Part shown: positions 8,064 through 15,658 of the stretch, piece by piece
Numbering within the stretch: position 1 is the stretch's first letter
Layout: every line of letters starts with the position of its first letter
Source of the DNA: Pararhodospirillum photometricum DSM 122
GTDB taxonomy: Bacteria; Pseudomonadota; Alphaproteobacteria; Rhodospirillales; Rhodospirillaceae
NCBI RefSeq assembly: GCF_000284415.1
Contig: NC_017059.1
Location: 873,449 to 930,937 of the forward strand
DNA: 57,489 nucleotides
Direction: 5' to 3'
Translations under genes and position numbers: made by a program
The notes under the pieces: model-generated
Told to the model about the DNA's origin: nothing
Database searches by the model: none
Seen by the model: the letters and a program-made list of their open reading frames with translations, nothing else

Positions 8064-9479
8064 ATGGCGCGCACGATCCTGATGGTGGAGGATTCTCCCT
8101 CTAACGCCGAACTTTACGCCGCCTTCTTGCGAACCGTCGGCATGACGGTTCGGGTTGCCACGACAGGCGAACAGGCCTTGGCCTGCCTCTCGGCCCCTGA
8201 GGACCGCTATGATCTGATGGTCCTGGATTTGGGGCTGCCCGACATGGATGGCCTTGACATTTTGCGCCGCCTGGACCCGGACACCACGCCTCCAACCATT
8301 GTGCTCACCGGAACTGGCTCGGTACGGCGGGCCGTGGAGGCCATGCGCGAAGGCGCCCTTGATTTTCTCGTCAAACCCTGCGCGCCGGATAAGCTGCGCA
8401 ACGCCGTTGATGACGCGCTGGAGCGGCGACGTCCGCATCACACCCGCACCACGGCGCCAGAAGAGCCGCCGGAGCCGGGCCGCACCCGCCCGCGCCGCGG
8501 GCCCTCGGGATTTCTCGGCACCTCGCCCGCCATGTCCAACGTCTTCAGCCTGATTGAAGCGGCGGCCAGCTCCAGCAGCGCCAGCGTGTTCATCACCGGG
8601 GAAACTGGCACCGGCAAGGAGCTGTGTGCCAATGCCATTCATAATCTCTCGGACCGGCGCAATGGCCCCTTTATCGCGCTGAATTGCGGGGCCATCCCCC
8701 GGGAACTGATGGAGAGCGAGGTCTTCGGTCATCGCAAGGGCGCGTTCACCGGGGCGGTTGCCGATCGCGAAGGGGCCGCCAGCCGGGCCGATGGTGGGAC
8801 CTTGTTCCTTGACGAAATCTGTGAAATGGACCTGGAACTCCAGGTCAAGCTCCTGCGCTTCATCCAGACGGGCACCTATCACCGCGTCGGCGATGGCGCC
8901 GATCGACCGGCCGATATCCGCTTTGTGTGCGCCACCAACCGCGACCCCTTGGCGGAGGTCAAGGCAGGACGCTTCCGCGAGGATTTATACTACCGTCTTT
9001 ACGTCGTCCCCATCCACTTGCCCCCTTTACGTGAGCGTGGCGAGGACATTGTTTTGTTGGCCCGACGTTTTCTGGCCGATTTCGGTCGCCTGGAAGGCAA
9101 GGTCTTTCATGATTTTACCCCAGAGGCCCTGCTTCGGATCAAGGGGTTTCGCTGGCCTGGCAATGTGCGCCAGCTTGAAAACGTTGTGCGCAACATCGTC
9201 GTGTTGAACGAAGGGCCCGTGGTTGATCTCACCATGCTCCCGCCCCCGCTCGACCAGGGGGAGGAGCTGCGCGGCGAGGTGGCCGACGCCCGCCTCGCCT
9301 TCGATACCCTCCTGGCCCGCCCCTTGGCCGAGTTGGAGGCGATGGCCATTGAGGCCGCCTTGCGCCTGACGGACAACAACGTCACACGAGCGGCGCGCAT
9401 TCTGGATGTGTCGCCTTCAACCATTTATCGCAAGCACGCCGCCTTCTCTTCGGGCACTCGCAAGCCCCAGCCTTCCTAA
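8064..9479 (+). CDS. sigma-54-dependent response regulator (NtrC family)
   Basis: A 471-residue activator with three domains. Receiver, residues 1-120: acidic pair E9-D10, phosphorylatable D55 in VLDLGLPDMDG, T/K switch residues in IVLTGTG and FLVKPCAP. AAA+ domain, about 150-380: Walker A GETGTGKE, GAFTGA loop that contacts sigma-54, Walker B GGTLFLDEI, arginine-finger region GRFREDLYYRL. C-terminal Fis-type HTH: NNVTRAARILDVSPSTIYRK. It should activate sigma-54 promoters after phosphorylation. No sensor kinase is adjacent, so its partner is unknown. ATG start with no strong Shine-Dalgarno. Confidence 0.93.
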   Translation: MARTILMVEDSPSNAELYAAFLRTVGMTVRVATTGEQALACLSAPEDRYDLMVLDLGLPDMDGLDILRRLDPDTTPPTIVLTGTGSVRRAVEAMREGALDFLVKPCAPDKLRNAVDDALERRRPHHTRTTAPEEPPEPGRTRPRRGPSGFLGTSPAMSNVFSLIEAAASSSSASVFITGETGTGKELCANAIHNLSDRRNGPFIALNCGAIPRELMESEVFGHRKGAFTGAVADREGAASRADGGTLFLDEICEMDLELQVKLLRFIQTGTYHRVGDGADRPADIRFVCATNRDPLAEVKAGRFREDLYYRLYVVPIHLPPLRERGEDIVLLARRFLADFGRLEGKVFHDFTPEALLRIKGFRWPGNVRQLENVVRNIVVLNEGPVVDLTMLPPPLDQGEELRGEVADARLAFDTLLARPLAELEAMAIEAALRLTDNNVTRAARILDVSPSTIYRKHAAFSSGTRKPQPS

Positions 9480-9490
9480 AAGGGAGGCCG

Positions 9491-9506
9491 CGGGGATTAG
9501 TCCCCG
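9491..9506. terminator. short hairpin between convergent genes
   Basis: CGGGGATTAGTCCCCG overlaps the last codons of the minus-strand CHAP gene and lies 12 bases after the regulator stop. No T tract, so terminator function is weakly supported. Confidence 0.3.
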
Positions 9507-10018
9507 TGAATAAAACCATAGGCGGCATAGGACCGGCCATAACTGCCGATCTCCGGGTGCAAAAAGCGAACCTCGGTCCAGTCATTGGCGGCAGAGGCAT
9601 CGACAACGGGCATGTTTTCATACACCCGCCCCCGGGTTTTGCCGTCCCAGCCCCAGTTGGCATGACTGACCCGCAGGCTGCGGGGGCCCTCAAGGGTGGT
9701 CACCACCGCAACGTGGCCATCGGGAAGGCGCGGGGAAGGGCGCAAGACCAAGACGGAGCCCAGACGCGGCTCGCGCCCCCGGCGATAGCGCCCCTCGGCC
9801 TGATCCCACCACGTGCGGGCGTTGCCCTGAAGGTTGAGGCCCGAAACATAGCGCGCATAGGGAACGCACCACACAAAACCCTGGGCCGGATAGGGGGGCA
9901 CGGCCATGCGAGGGGAGGCGGGAAGGCTGGGCTGCTGGGCGCAGGCCGCGAGCCCGAGCAGTCCCGCCACCCCTGCGACGCGGGCGAGAGAGCTGGGAGA
10001 GCGGAAGGCACGCATCAT
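9497..10018 (-). CDS. CHAP-domain lipoprotein, putative cell-wall amidase/peptidase
   Basis: A 173-residue exported protein with a lipoprotein signal (VAGVAGLLGLAAC, lipobox LAAC). The rest is a CHAP domain: catalytic Cys in GFVWCVPYAR, catalytic His in DGHVAVVTTL, then HANWGWDG. CHAP enzymes cut peptidoglycan peptide bonds; several small alphaproteobacterial members act at division or in secretion. Two adjacent ATGs (10018 and 10015) follow AAGGAGAT on the minus strand; spacing favours the second. Convergent with the sigma-54 regulator and separate from the hydratase behind it by a palindromic repeat. Confidence 0.85.
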   Translation of the reverse strand: MMRAFRSPSSLARVAGVAGLLGLAACAQQPSLPASPRMAVPPYPAQGFVWCVPYARYVSGLNLQGNARTWWDQAEGRYRRGREPRLGSVLVLRPSPRLPDGHVAVVTTLEGPRSLRVSHANWGWDGKTRGRVYENMPVVDASAANDWTEVRFLHPEIGSYGRSYAAYGFIHGD

Positions 10019-10057
10019 ATCTCCTTCAATACGTCATCTCTCATAGAGGACGAGGGG

Positions 10058-10083
10058 CCTGGGGAGGTGTGCTTGTCCCCAGG
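10058..10083. repeat. CTGGGGAGG palindrome, copy 3 (diverged)
   Basis: CCTGGGG-n-CCCCAGG with a degenerate centre; between the hydratase 3' end and the CHAP gene start. Confidence 0.55.
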
Positions 10084-10109
10084 CTTCCTTTTCGCCGCTG
10101 CCGTCTCTC

Positions 10110-10895
10110 CTACACCCCGCGCCAGACGGCGGGACGCTTTTCCAAGAAGGCATCAATGCCCTCGCGGGCATCCTCGGCCATCATGTTCCGGGTCATGATG
10201 GCGCTCGCATAGGCGTAGGCGTCATCGAGGGGCATCTCAAGTTGCCGATAGAAGGCCGCTTTGCCCAAACGCAGAGTCAGCGGCGACTTGGCGGCGATTT
10301 CGCGGGCCAGGGCCTGGGTCTCGGCCTCCAGGGTCGCGTCGGGAACCACTGCGTTGACCAGCCCGTGCGTCAGGGCCTCGGCCGCTGACACCGGGTGGCC
10401 GGTGAAGAGCATCTCCAAGGCTTTCTTGCGGCCTACCGCGCGGGATAGGGCGACCATCGGCGTGGAACAAAACAGGCCAATGGCCACGCCCGGCGTGGCA
10501 AAGCGGGCACTGTCGCCGGCCAGGGCAAGATCGCAAGAGGCCACAAGCTGACAGCCCGCCGCCGTGGCCATGCCTTGTACCCGGGCAATCACGGGCTGGG
10601 GCAGGCGGACAAGGCGGGTCATCAGGCGCGAACATTGCGTGAACAGCGCTTCACAGGAGGCGAGCGACGGATCGGCGCGCATCTCGCGCAGGTCGTGACC
10701 GGCGCAAAACGCGGGGCCGTTGGCGGCGAGTACCACCACCCGGACCTCGGAAGAGGCGGCGGCCTGCTCCAAAGCGTCTTCCAAGGCGCTCATCAAGGCG
10801 CGGGAGAGCGCATTGCGGGCGTCGGGCCGGTTCAAGGTCAGGGTCAGGAGGCCGTCTTGGAGCCGGGAGAGGAGAATCGGATCCCCTGGTGTCAT
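10110..10895 (-). CDS. enoyl-CoA hydratase/isomerase family protein (ECHDC3-like)
   Basis: A 261-residue crotonase-fold protein. The oxyanion-hole segments are visible: ANGPAFCAGHDLREM (near residue 65) and VQGMATAAGCQLVASCDLA (near 110), followed by ARFATPGVAIGLFCSTPM and the C-terminal FLEKRPAVW helix. The second segment lacks a classical catalytic Glu in the usual place, and the ATPGVAIGLFCSTPMVALSR run resembles the ECHDC3 subgroup, so hydratase activity on enoyl-CoA is uncertain. ATG at 10895 is preceded by GGTGAGGA; the frame continues upstream without family similarity. Confidence 0.85.
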   Translation of the reverse strand: MTPGDPILLSRLQDGLLTLTLNRPDARNALSRALMSALEDALEQAAASSEVRVVVLAANGPAFCAGHDLREMRADPSLASCEALFTQCSRLMTRLVRLPQPVIARVQGMATAAGCQLVASCDLALAGDSARFATPGVAIGLFCSTPMVALSRAVGRKKALEMLFTGHPVSAAEALTHGLVNAVVPDATLEAETQALAREIAAKSPLTLRLGKAAFYRQLEMPLDDAYAYASAIMTRNMMAEDAREGIDAFLEKRPAVWRGV

Positions 10896-11050
10896 CTGGT
10901 CCTCACCTGCATTGCATTTTTGGGGGGAGAGCGAGGATAGCGCCGCTAGGTGATCCAAGACAACGTCACTCCCGGATCCGCAAGGGGCAGCCGCGACAGG
11001 GCAAAAGAGGGTGAGATCAAGGTGTTGGGAGTGAGGTAAATTGATACCAA

Positions 11051-11114
11051 TCAATTAACTCATTGATATAAAACAATTAAATTTGTTTGACAGCCACACA
11101 GATCCTGGCATACT
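11051..11114 (+). promoter_or_regulatory. promoter of rplM-rpsI with AT-rich upstream element
   Basis: TTGACA at 11087-11092, 16-base spacer, CATACT at 11109-11114. Upstream is an unusually AT-rich stretch (11041-11086) with a short inverted repeat TCAAT-n6-ATTGA, as expected for a strong ribosomal-protein promoter. Confidence 0.55.
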
Positions 11115-11183
11115 CCCCCGCCACATCCCCCCGCTTTTTGCGAAGGGGATCGTCCCTTCACCGCCGCGCCGTCCTGCCTGGGA

Positions 11184-11201
11184 GCTTCCCTCAAGGGAAG
11201 C
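11184..11201 (+). promoter_or_regulatory. leader hairpin upstream of rplM
   Basis: GCTTCCCTCAAGGGAAGC forms an 8-bp stem with a 2-base loop (or 7 with 4), 35 bases before the rplM ATG and within the ~120-base leader. It could be a site for L13-type autoregulation; no known leader motif was confirmed. Confidence 0.3.
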
Positions 11202-11235
11202 CTCCGAGAGGGGGGCAAGGAAAAAGAAAGAACCG

Positions 11236-11700
11236 ATGAAAACCTATTCCGCGAAGCCCTCCGAGGTGGAAAGGAAGTGGTACGTGATCGACGCCGAGGG
11301 CGTCGTTCTCGGCCGTCTTGCCGTGATCGTGGCTGATATCCTGCGTGGCAAGAACAAGCCGATGTACACTCCGCACATCGACACCGGCGACCACGTGATC
11401 GTCATCAATGCCGAGAAGGTTCACCTGACCGGCAACAAGGCCGCCAACGAGCGCTTCTTCTGGCATACCGGGCATCCTGGCGGGATCAAGAGCCGCACTC
11501 TCGGCCAGATCCGCGACGGCGCGCACCCGGATCGTCTGATCCTCAAGGCCGTGCAGCGCATGATGCCCCGCGGTCCGCTGGCCCGCGCCCAGTTCAGCAA
11601 GCTGCGTGTGTACGGTGGCGACCAGCACCCGCACGAGGCGCAGCAGCCCGAGGTGATCGACGTCGCCGCCCTGAATGCGAAGAACAAGAGGAGCGCCTGA
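11236..11700 (+). CDS. rplM: 50S ribosomal protein L13
   Basis: A 154-residue large-subunit protein, essential early in 50S assembly. Full-length against the family: [20 protein letters not shown] at the start, [50 protein letters not shown], and [22 protein letters not shown] chosen to match the conserved N-terminus; the frame is open further upstream through the leader. Three bases separate its stop from the rpsI start, the standard rplM-rpsI operon. Confidence 0.97.
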   Translation: MKTYSAKPSEVERKWYVIDAEGVVLGRLAVIVADILRGKNKPMYTPHIDTGDHVIVINAEKVHLTGNKAANERFFWHTGHPGGIKSRTLGQIRDGAHPDRLILKAVQRMMPRGPLARAQFSKLRVYGGDQHPHEAQQPEVIDVAALNAKNKRSA

Positions 11701-11703
11701 TCC

Positions 11704-12171
11704 ATGGCCGACGAAATCAAGTCCTTCGAGGATCTGAAGGCGGCCGGATCGGCGACTGAAGTGCGCGAGCCCAAGCGCGATGCCCTGGGCCGCAGCTATG
11801 CCACCGGCCGACGCAAGGACGCCGTGGCCCGCGTGTGGATCAAGGCCGGTAGCGGCCGCATCACCGTGAACGGCCGTGACCTGGAAACCTACTTCCCGCG
11901 TCCCGTGCTGCGCATGGTCATCAACCAGCCGTTCGTGGTGACCAACACGGTCAATCACTTCGACGTGGAATGCACCGTGACCGGTGGTGGTCTGTCGGGT
12001 CAGGCCGGCGCCCTGCGTCATGGCCTGAGCCGCGCCCTGTGCGACTACGATCCCGAAATGCGCAAGGCGCTGAAGGCCGTGGGCTTCCTGACCCGTGACC
12101 CGCGCGCCGTCGAGCGTAAGAAGTACGGCCGCGCCAAGGCGCGTCGTTCCTTCCAGTTCTCGAAGCGCTAA
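11704..12171 (+). CDS. rpsI: 30S ribosomal protein S9
   Basis: A 155-residue small-subunit protein. After a ~25-residue alphaproteobacterial N-terminal extension comes the S9 core: [79 protein letters not shown] and the conserved C-terminal FQFSKR that reaches the P-site tRNA. Directly behind rplM, followed by a strong terminator. Confidence 0.97.
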   Translation: MADEIKSFEDLKAAGSATEVREPKRDALGRSYATGRRKDAVARVWIKAGSGRITVNGRDLETYFPRPVLRMVINQPFVVTNTVNHFDVECTVTGGGLSGQAGALRHGLSRALCDYDPEMRKALKAVGFLTRDPRAVERKKYGRAKARRSFQFSKR

Positions 12172-12192
12172 CGGGGATCCCCGAAGCGAAAA

Positions 12193-12223
12193 GGCCCGCC
12201 CTCCCTGGCGGGCCTTTTTTTTT
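12193..12223 (+). terminator. terminator of rplM-rpsI
   Basis: Stem GGCCCGCC/GGCGGGCC, six-base loop, T9 tract. Confidence 0.9.
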
Positions 12224-12239
12224 CGTCGAGGAGACGGTC

Positions 12240-12851
12240 ATGCCGCTGCCATCGCCGGAGTTTTTGCTGACCTGCTTGGTGTTGGCCCTGCTGCCCGGCA
12301 CCGGAGTGGTCTATACCCTGGTCAGCAGTCTGGCCGGAGGGACTCGGGGCGGTCTGCTGGCCGCCTTCGGGTGCGTGCTGGGCATCCTCCCCCATGGGGT
12401 GGCGGCTCTGGGAGGAGTAACGGCCCTGCTCCAGACCAATTCCACCGCTTTGTTGGTGATGAAGGGGGTGGGGGTGGTGTTTTTGCTATCCCTGGCCTGG
12501 GGCTTGTGGCGCCAACGCGGCGGCTTGACCTTGAGTCCGGCCACCGTGCCCGAACGCTGGGGGCGTGTGGTGGGGCGGGGCGCGGTGATCAACCTCCTCA
12601 ACCCCAAGATTCCTCTCTTCTTCTTTGCCTTCCTGCCCCAGTTTCTCCCGGCTGAAACCGCGACAGCAACAGCCGTGCTGGGCTTGGGCCTGATCTTCAT
12701 GGCGATCATGGGGGCGGTGTTGCTGATGTATGGCTGCTTGGCAGCCCGGCTCCGTCAGGCGATCCTCACCCGCCCCTCGGTCATGACCGCCTTGCGCCGA
12801 GGCTTCGCCGCCGTGTTCGTCCTGTTTTCCCTGCGTCTCGCCCTGACCTGA
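12240..12851 (+). CDS. LysE/RhtB family amino-acid exporter
   Basis: A 203-residue inner-membrane protein with about six helices. The family's opening is clear (FLLTCLVLALLPGTGVVYTL with a PG motif, then GGTRGGLLAAFGCVLGI), as is the later INLLNPKIPLFFFAFLPQF. LysE/RhtB proteins export amino acids such as lysine, homoserine or threonine; the substrate is not determinable. Preceded by GAGGAGA. Ends 20 bases before a palindromic repeat that carries a T tract. Confidence 0.85.
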   Translation: MPLPSPEFLLTCLVLALLPGTGVVYTLVSSLAGGTRGGLLAAFGCVLGILPHGVAALGGVTALLQTNSTALLVMKGVGVVFLLSLAWGLWRQRGGLTLSPATVPERWGRVVGRGAVINLLNPKIPLFFFAFLPQFLPAETATATAVLGLGLIFMAIMGAVLLMYGCLAARLRQAILTRPSVMTALRRGFAAVFVLFSLRLALT

Positions 12852-12869
12852 GCCCAGGGATCAAGGGGT

Positions 12870-12898
12870 CTGGGGAGGCCAACCTCCCCGGCCTTTTT
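12870..12898 (+). terminator. CTGGGGAGG palindrome copy 4 with T tract
   Basis: CTGGGGAGG-CCAA-CCTCCCCGG followed by CCTTTTTT. The clearest case where a member of the dispersed palindrome family is positioned as an intrinsic terminator. Confidence 0.65.
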
Positions 12899-13027
12899 TC
12901 CAAGGCCCCGCATTTTGTGCTTGATTGGAGAAGGGGGGCTGGCTACATTGCGCCTCCCGACGGACGGCGGCTTCGCTGTCCGCCCCCAAGTCACCGAAAT
13001 TCCTCGGTTTTTCGGTGCTTCTTCGGT

Positions 13028-13104
<77 letters not shown>

Positions 13105-13113
13105 TTTTTTATG

Positions 13114-13147
13114 AAAAGGCAGATCCCTCTGGGGGCCTGCCTTTTTT
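13114..13147 (+). terminator. terminator after tRNA-Pro
   Basis: Stem AAAAGGCAG/CTGCCTTTTTT with a GC-rich loop; last clearly chromosomal element before the prophage. Confidence 0.75.
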
Positions 13148-13248
13148 CATGGAATCTTCCAATTTTTTTAAGGATTCTTGAGGGAACCTCGGGCATTGTA
13201 ACTTAGCTGCTCTTGATATTGATTAATTCTAGGGTGCGTTCTAAGTTT

Positions 13249-13656
13249 TTAGGCAAGACTCCCTCCAAAATGGACGACGCGAGCGGCAAGTCGCCCCAAA
13301 TCCACAGGGGCGATGCGAGCACCGGCATCTTTATAAACCTTTGAAATACCGTCGATAACTTGGGAAAACAGATCCTCATCCAGGAGCTGAGACGGCGCCG
13401 CGCGAGTTACGGCGCCTACCTCGAGAGTCGGCTCGTACGCATCCTTTACTGCCCTCCCCGTCAGGAGCCAGTTGACATCTATCCCCAGCACGGCGCGCAA
13501 GCGCGCCAAAACGTCGCCTCCAGGCACGACGATACCACGCTCATACTTGCCGATCGTCTGCTTGTGGACACCCAATAAGGTAGCAAAGTCATCTTGGCTC
13601 ATATCGCCTCGCACCGAGCGCAGGCGAGAACCGACCGTTTCCGGTTCCAAAGTCAT
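13249..13656 (-). CDS. Mu-like phage repressor, XRE-type HTH
   Basis: A 135-residue DNA-binding protein. HTH_XRE occupies about residues 8-60: VGSRLRSVRGDMSQDDFATLLG, HKQTIGKYERGIVVPGGDVL, then GIDVNWLLTG. The C-terminal half is short and contains no LexA-type peptidase motif. As the only leftward gene at the left end, divergent from ner, it should hold the lysogenic state by binding the intervening operators. ATG at 13656 has GGGAG eight bases upstream; an in-frame ATG at 13698 would have to include the TGTAAA-TGG-TTTACA palindrome in its coding region and lacks a ribosome site. Confidence 0.82.
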   Translation of the reverse strand: MTLEPETVGSRLRSVRGDMSQDDFATLLGVHKQTIGKYERGIVVPGGDVLARLRAVLGIDVNWLLTGRAVKDAYEPTLEVGAVTRAAPSQLLDEDLFSQVIDGISKVYKDAGARIAPVDLGRLAARVVHFGGSLA

Positions 13657-13680
13657 TCTGGAAACTCCCGCATCGCTATC

Positions 13681-13695
13681 TGTAAATGGTTTACA
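13681..13695. promoter_or_regulatory. candidate repressor operator
   Basis: Perfect inverted repeat TGTAAA-TGG-TTTACA, 25 bases upstream of the repressor start, in the AT-rich divergent control region. Confidence 0.5.
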
Positions 13696-13708
13696 CATCA
13701 GATAAGCC

Positions 13709-13726
13709 TTTGTTTTTAAAAACAAA
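13709..13726. promoter_or_regulatory. second palindrome in the repressor/ner control region
   Basis: Perfect palindrome TTTGTTTTTAAAAACAAA, 14 bases from the first operator. Its central AT tract may also include a promoter -10 element. Likely a repressor or Ner site. Confidence 0.45.
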
Positions 13727-13889
13727 ATCATTTCCGACGCCGCACACCCAAACAAAACAAGTGGAAACACCAAAAAAGGTTTCATCGCTCTTGCCTGAGA
13801 GCTTTTTTGGTGCCATTGTCATATCCCGAACGTCAAAACAGACACCCAAAATTAACCGGCCTGCGGGGCCGGCTGGCGGAGGAGGACCC

Positions 13890-14231
13890 GTGACACGCAC
13901 GCACCCGCACCTATCGGACACCCCGGACACTGCGGACACCCCGAGGGGAGACCTGCCACCGGAGACAGTTAGGTGGCTCTTGGACCGTCAGGGGCTGACC
14001 TACGCTGACGTGGACCGAGCTTATGGGCTCCCCGAAGGGACCTGCCGCAAGGCAGCCCGGTACCCCGTGTTTGCTGGAGAGCTCGCCCTCGCCGAAACGC
14101 TGGCGCGGTCCCCTCGCGAGCTGTGGCCCTCGCGGTACCGAGCGGATGGAGCGCGTCGCCGCCCTCAACCACCGGCCAACTATGCCCCGCCGCGCCGCCG
14201 GACGACCAGTCAAAAGCGGAGGGACTCATGA
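13890..14231 (+). CDS. Ner/Nlp-type early regulator
   Basis: A 113-residue protein, GTG start preceded by GGAGGAGGA. The centre matches the Mu Ner / Nlp HTH family: PPETVRWLLDRQGLTYADVDRA, LPEGTCRKAARYP, then ELALAETLARSPRELWPSRYRADG, where the IWPSRY-like end of the domain is diagnostic. In Mu, Ner is the Cro-like repressor that damps early transcription and the repressor gene. The N-terminal ~25 residues are Thr/Asp/Pro-rich and the C-terminus is very basic. First gene of the rightward early operon; overlaps the next gene by ATGA. Confidence 0.75.
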   Translation: MTRTHPHLSDTPDTADTPRGDLPPETVRWLLDRQGLTYADVDRAYGLPEGTCRKAARYPVFAGELALAETLARSPRELWPSRYRADGARRRPQPPANYAPPRRRTTSQKRRDS

Positions 14232-14467
14232 GCACGAGCATGGACTTTGCCCAGCCACCACTCCCCCGGCGGCGGAGGCAACCCCAAAAAGACCTGATCC
14301 TCGGCCACCTGCGGCACGTCGGCCCCCTGACGGCCGACGAGGCTCGCGCCGCATACGGCGTCCGCCGGCTGGCCGCGCGGGTCTCGGAGCTAAAGGAAGA
14401 CGGTTACGCGGTCGCCCGGACCATGGTTGACGGCGTGGCCGTCTACCGCCTGGAGGGTGTGTCGTGA
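14228..14467 (+). CDS. small helix-turn-helix protein (HTH_39-like)
   Basis: A 79-residue protein with a winged-helix core: KDLILGHLRHVGPLTADEA, AYGVRRLAARVSELKEDGY, then a wing VDGVAVYRL. This pattern (LAARxxELxxxGY) is typical of short HTH_39-type proteins of phages and their hosts that probably bind DNA. Starts in an ATGA overlap with the ner gene and ends in a GTGA overlap with the next ORF. Confidence 0.7.
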   Translation: MSTSMDFAQPPLPRRRRQPQKDLILGHLRHVGPLTADEARAAYGVRRLAARVSELKEDGYAVARTMVDGVAVYRLEGVS

Positions 14468-14595
14468 CGGTGGGGCGGCCTCTACTGCGCCGCGCCTATC
14501 GCGGCAACCGCCGCGCCGCCCGGTACGTCGCCAGGGTGTGGCGTGACGTTTGGAACTTGCGCCGCCATGACGCGGTGCTTTGGGGGTTGGTGTAA
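14464..14595 (+). CDS. very small basic protein, 43 aa
   Basis: GTG start overlaps the preceding stop by four bases and the stop overlaps the next ATG (TAATG), so it sits exactly in the overlapping early-gene chain. Contains about a dozen Arg (LLRRAYRGNRRAARYVARVW). No recognised family; translation is inferred from the tight coupling. Confidence 0.45.
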   Translation: MTVGRPLLRRAYRGNRRAARYVARVWRDVWNLRRHDAVLWGLV

Positions 14596-14849
14596 TGGGT
14601 GACAAAGAACGGACGGATGATTCGCCCCTTATTGCAGCTCTGCGTAAGTCTGGCTCTCACTTGCCCAACCTACCAGAAGAGGTGCTGGCTTGTTTGGCTT
14701 GCGGAGATGAGTGCGGCGCCTTCCTCGCTTGGGCGGATGGAGGAGCTATCACCAGAGATGGCTGGTTGGTTCTGTTGAGCTACCTATCCGCGCCGTCATT
14801 CAACCAAGATCTGCGGCATTACCTGCGCGGAGGCCGCGAAGATGCTTGA
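14595..14849 (+). CDS. hypothetical early phage protein, 84 aa
   Basis: Unrecognised acidic protein starting in a TAATG overlap. Features: LPNLPEEVLACLACGDECGAFLAW in the middle (two cysteines three apart, CLACGDEC) and a hydrophobic WLVLLSYLSAP stretch. Last rightward gene before the oppositely oriented membrane-protein gene. Confidence 0.5.
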   Translation: MGDKERTDDSPLIAALRKSGSHLPNLPEEVLACLACGDECGAFLAWADGGAITRDGWLVLLSYLSAPSFNQDLRHYLRGGREDA

Positions 14850-14865
14850 GGCGCGGGCAGCAACT

Positions 14866-15513
14866 TCACTTTTCCCACCCCTTGGGAGGCAAAGTGATAA
14901 AGGGCGCAGCCCACCGCTGCCACCAACGCAAATTCAGGCGGGGGTCCGGCTGCGCACCAAGGCTGCGCGCCTCTTCCGCCTGACACAAGACAATCAGGGC
15001 AGCCTTGGGCGCGGGTTCGCTTTCTTCGACCAGCAAAAAGTCGGCCAACACCTCATGAACAATACTTGGTTCTGGCTGATCTCCGGCTCGAACAAGGCGT
15101 TCTTGCAGGCGAGTATATTGCCGATACAGGTCTGTGTGAGACCGGGCCTTGTCGGCCCAACGAAACACCAGGCTAAACGCAGAGGCCAAGGCGACGGCCA
15201 AGCTGGCGGCAATGGGGGCGCCGGACACGCCCCCCACTGCATTGGCGAATGCCATGCTACCGCCGACCAGGGACGTGACCGTCGCCAAGTTAGCCAGGCC
15301 AGCATAATGGGCAGCCAAGCGCGCATTGTAGCGACGCGAAACACCAAGTCGAAAACCAGCATCCCAAGCCTTTGCTCGACCTACTTCTCTTTGCTCGGTG
15401 GAGAGGGTGGGGGTGGGGGTGGGGGCGGGGGAACGATCAGCATCGTGTTGATCGCAACCCCATCCCGAGGAAGCTGCTGCGTCCCTGTTGTCGTGGTCCT
15501 GCTTGGCGGGCAT
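14866..15513 (-). CDS. two-TM SLATT-like membrane protein, probable moron
   Basis: A 215-residue protein on the strand opposite to all neighbouring early genes. After a Pro/Thr-rich N-terminal stretch coded by a GGGGGT-type simple repeat comes an amphipathic segment RLGVSRRYNARLAAHYAG, two hydrophobic helices (LATVTSLVGGSMAFANAVGG and IAASLAVALASAFSLVFRWA, about residues 72-118), and a long charged C-terminal helix region KARSHTDLYRQYTRLQERLV. This layout resembles SLATT-type 2-TM proteins, which in other settings are effectors or pores of anti-phage systems; the assignment is by layout, not by a confirmed match. Reverse orientation inside an early operon is typical of phage cargo expressed from the lysogen. 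Confidence 0.6.
   Translation of the reverse strand: MPAKQDHDNRDAAASSGWGCDQHDADRSPAPTPTPTLSTEQREVGRAKAWDAGFRLGVSRRYNARLAAHYAGLANLATVTSLVGGSMAFANAVGGVSGAPIAASLAVALASAFSLVFRWADKARSHTDLYRQYTRLQERLVRAGDQPEPSIVHEVLADFLLVEESEPAPKAALIVLCQAEEARSLGAQPDPRLNLRWWQRWAAPFITLPPKGWEK
15405..15431 (+). repeat. G-rich simple repeat (GGGGGT units)
   Basis: Tandem GGGTGG-type units, coding Pro-Thr repeats on the minus strand in the linker of the two-TM protein. Prone to length change by slippage. Confidence 0.6.
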
Positions 15514-15658
15514 GGGGGTGTCCTGTCGTTGCTCATCGAAACGTCTCCTGGTCGTTCAAGGGGTTAGGGGACGGGCGGAGTGGGTGTTGCGAGCACCCCT
15601 CCGCCACTACCATCACCAATACCACAGCAACGAGCAATCGTCTCGTTTGGGGGGTACT

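Noticed and set aside
15405..15431. Possible CRISPR or tandem-repeat array
   Set aside because: A short simple-sequence G-rich tract with no spacers; no cas genes in the window.
14842..15567. Plus-strand open frame continuing from the early operon
   Set aside because: The minus strand here codes a coherent two-TM protein; the plus-strand product is low-complexity with poly-Gly from the G-rich repeat.
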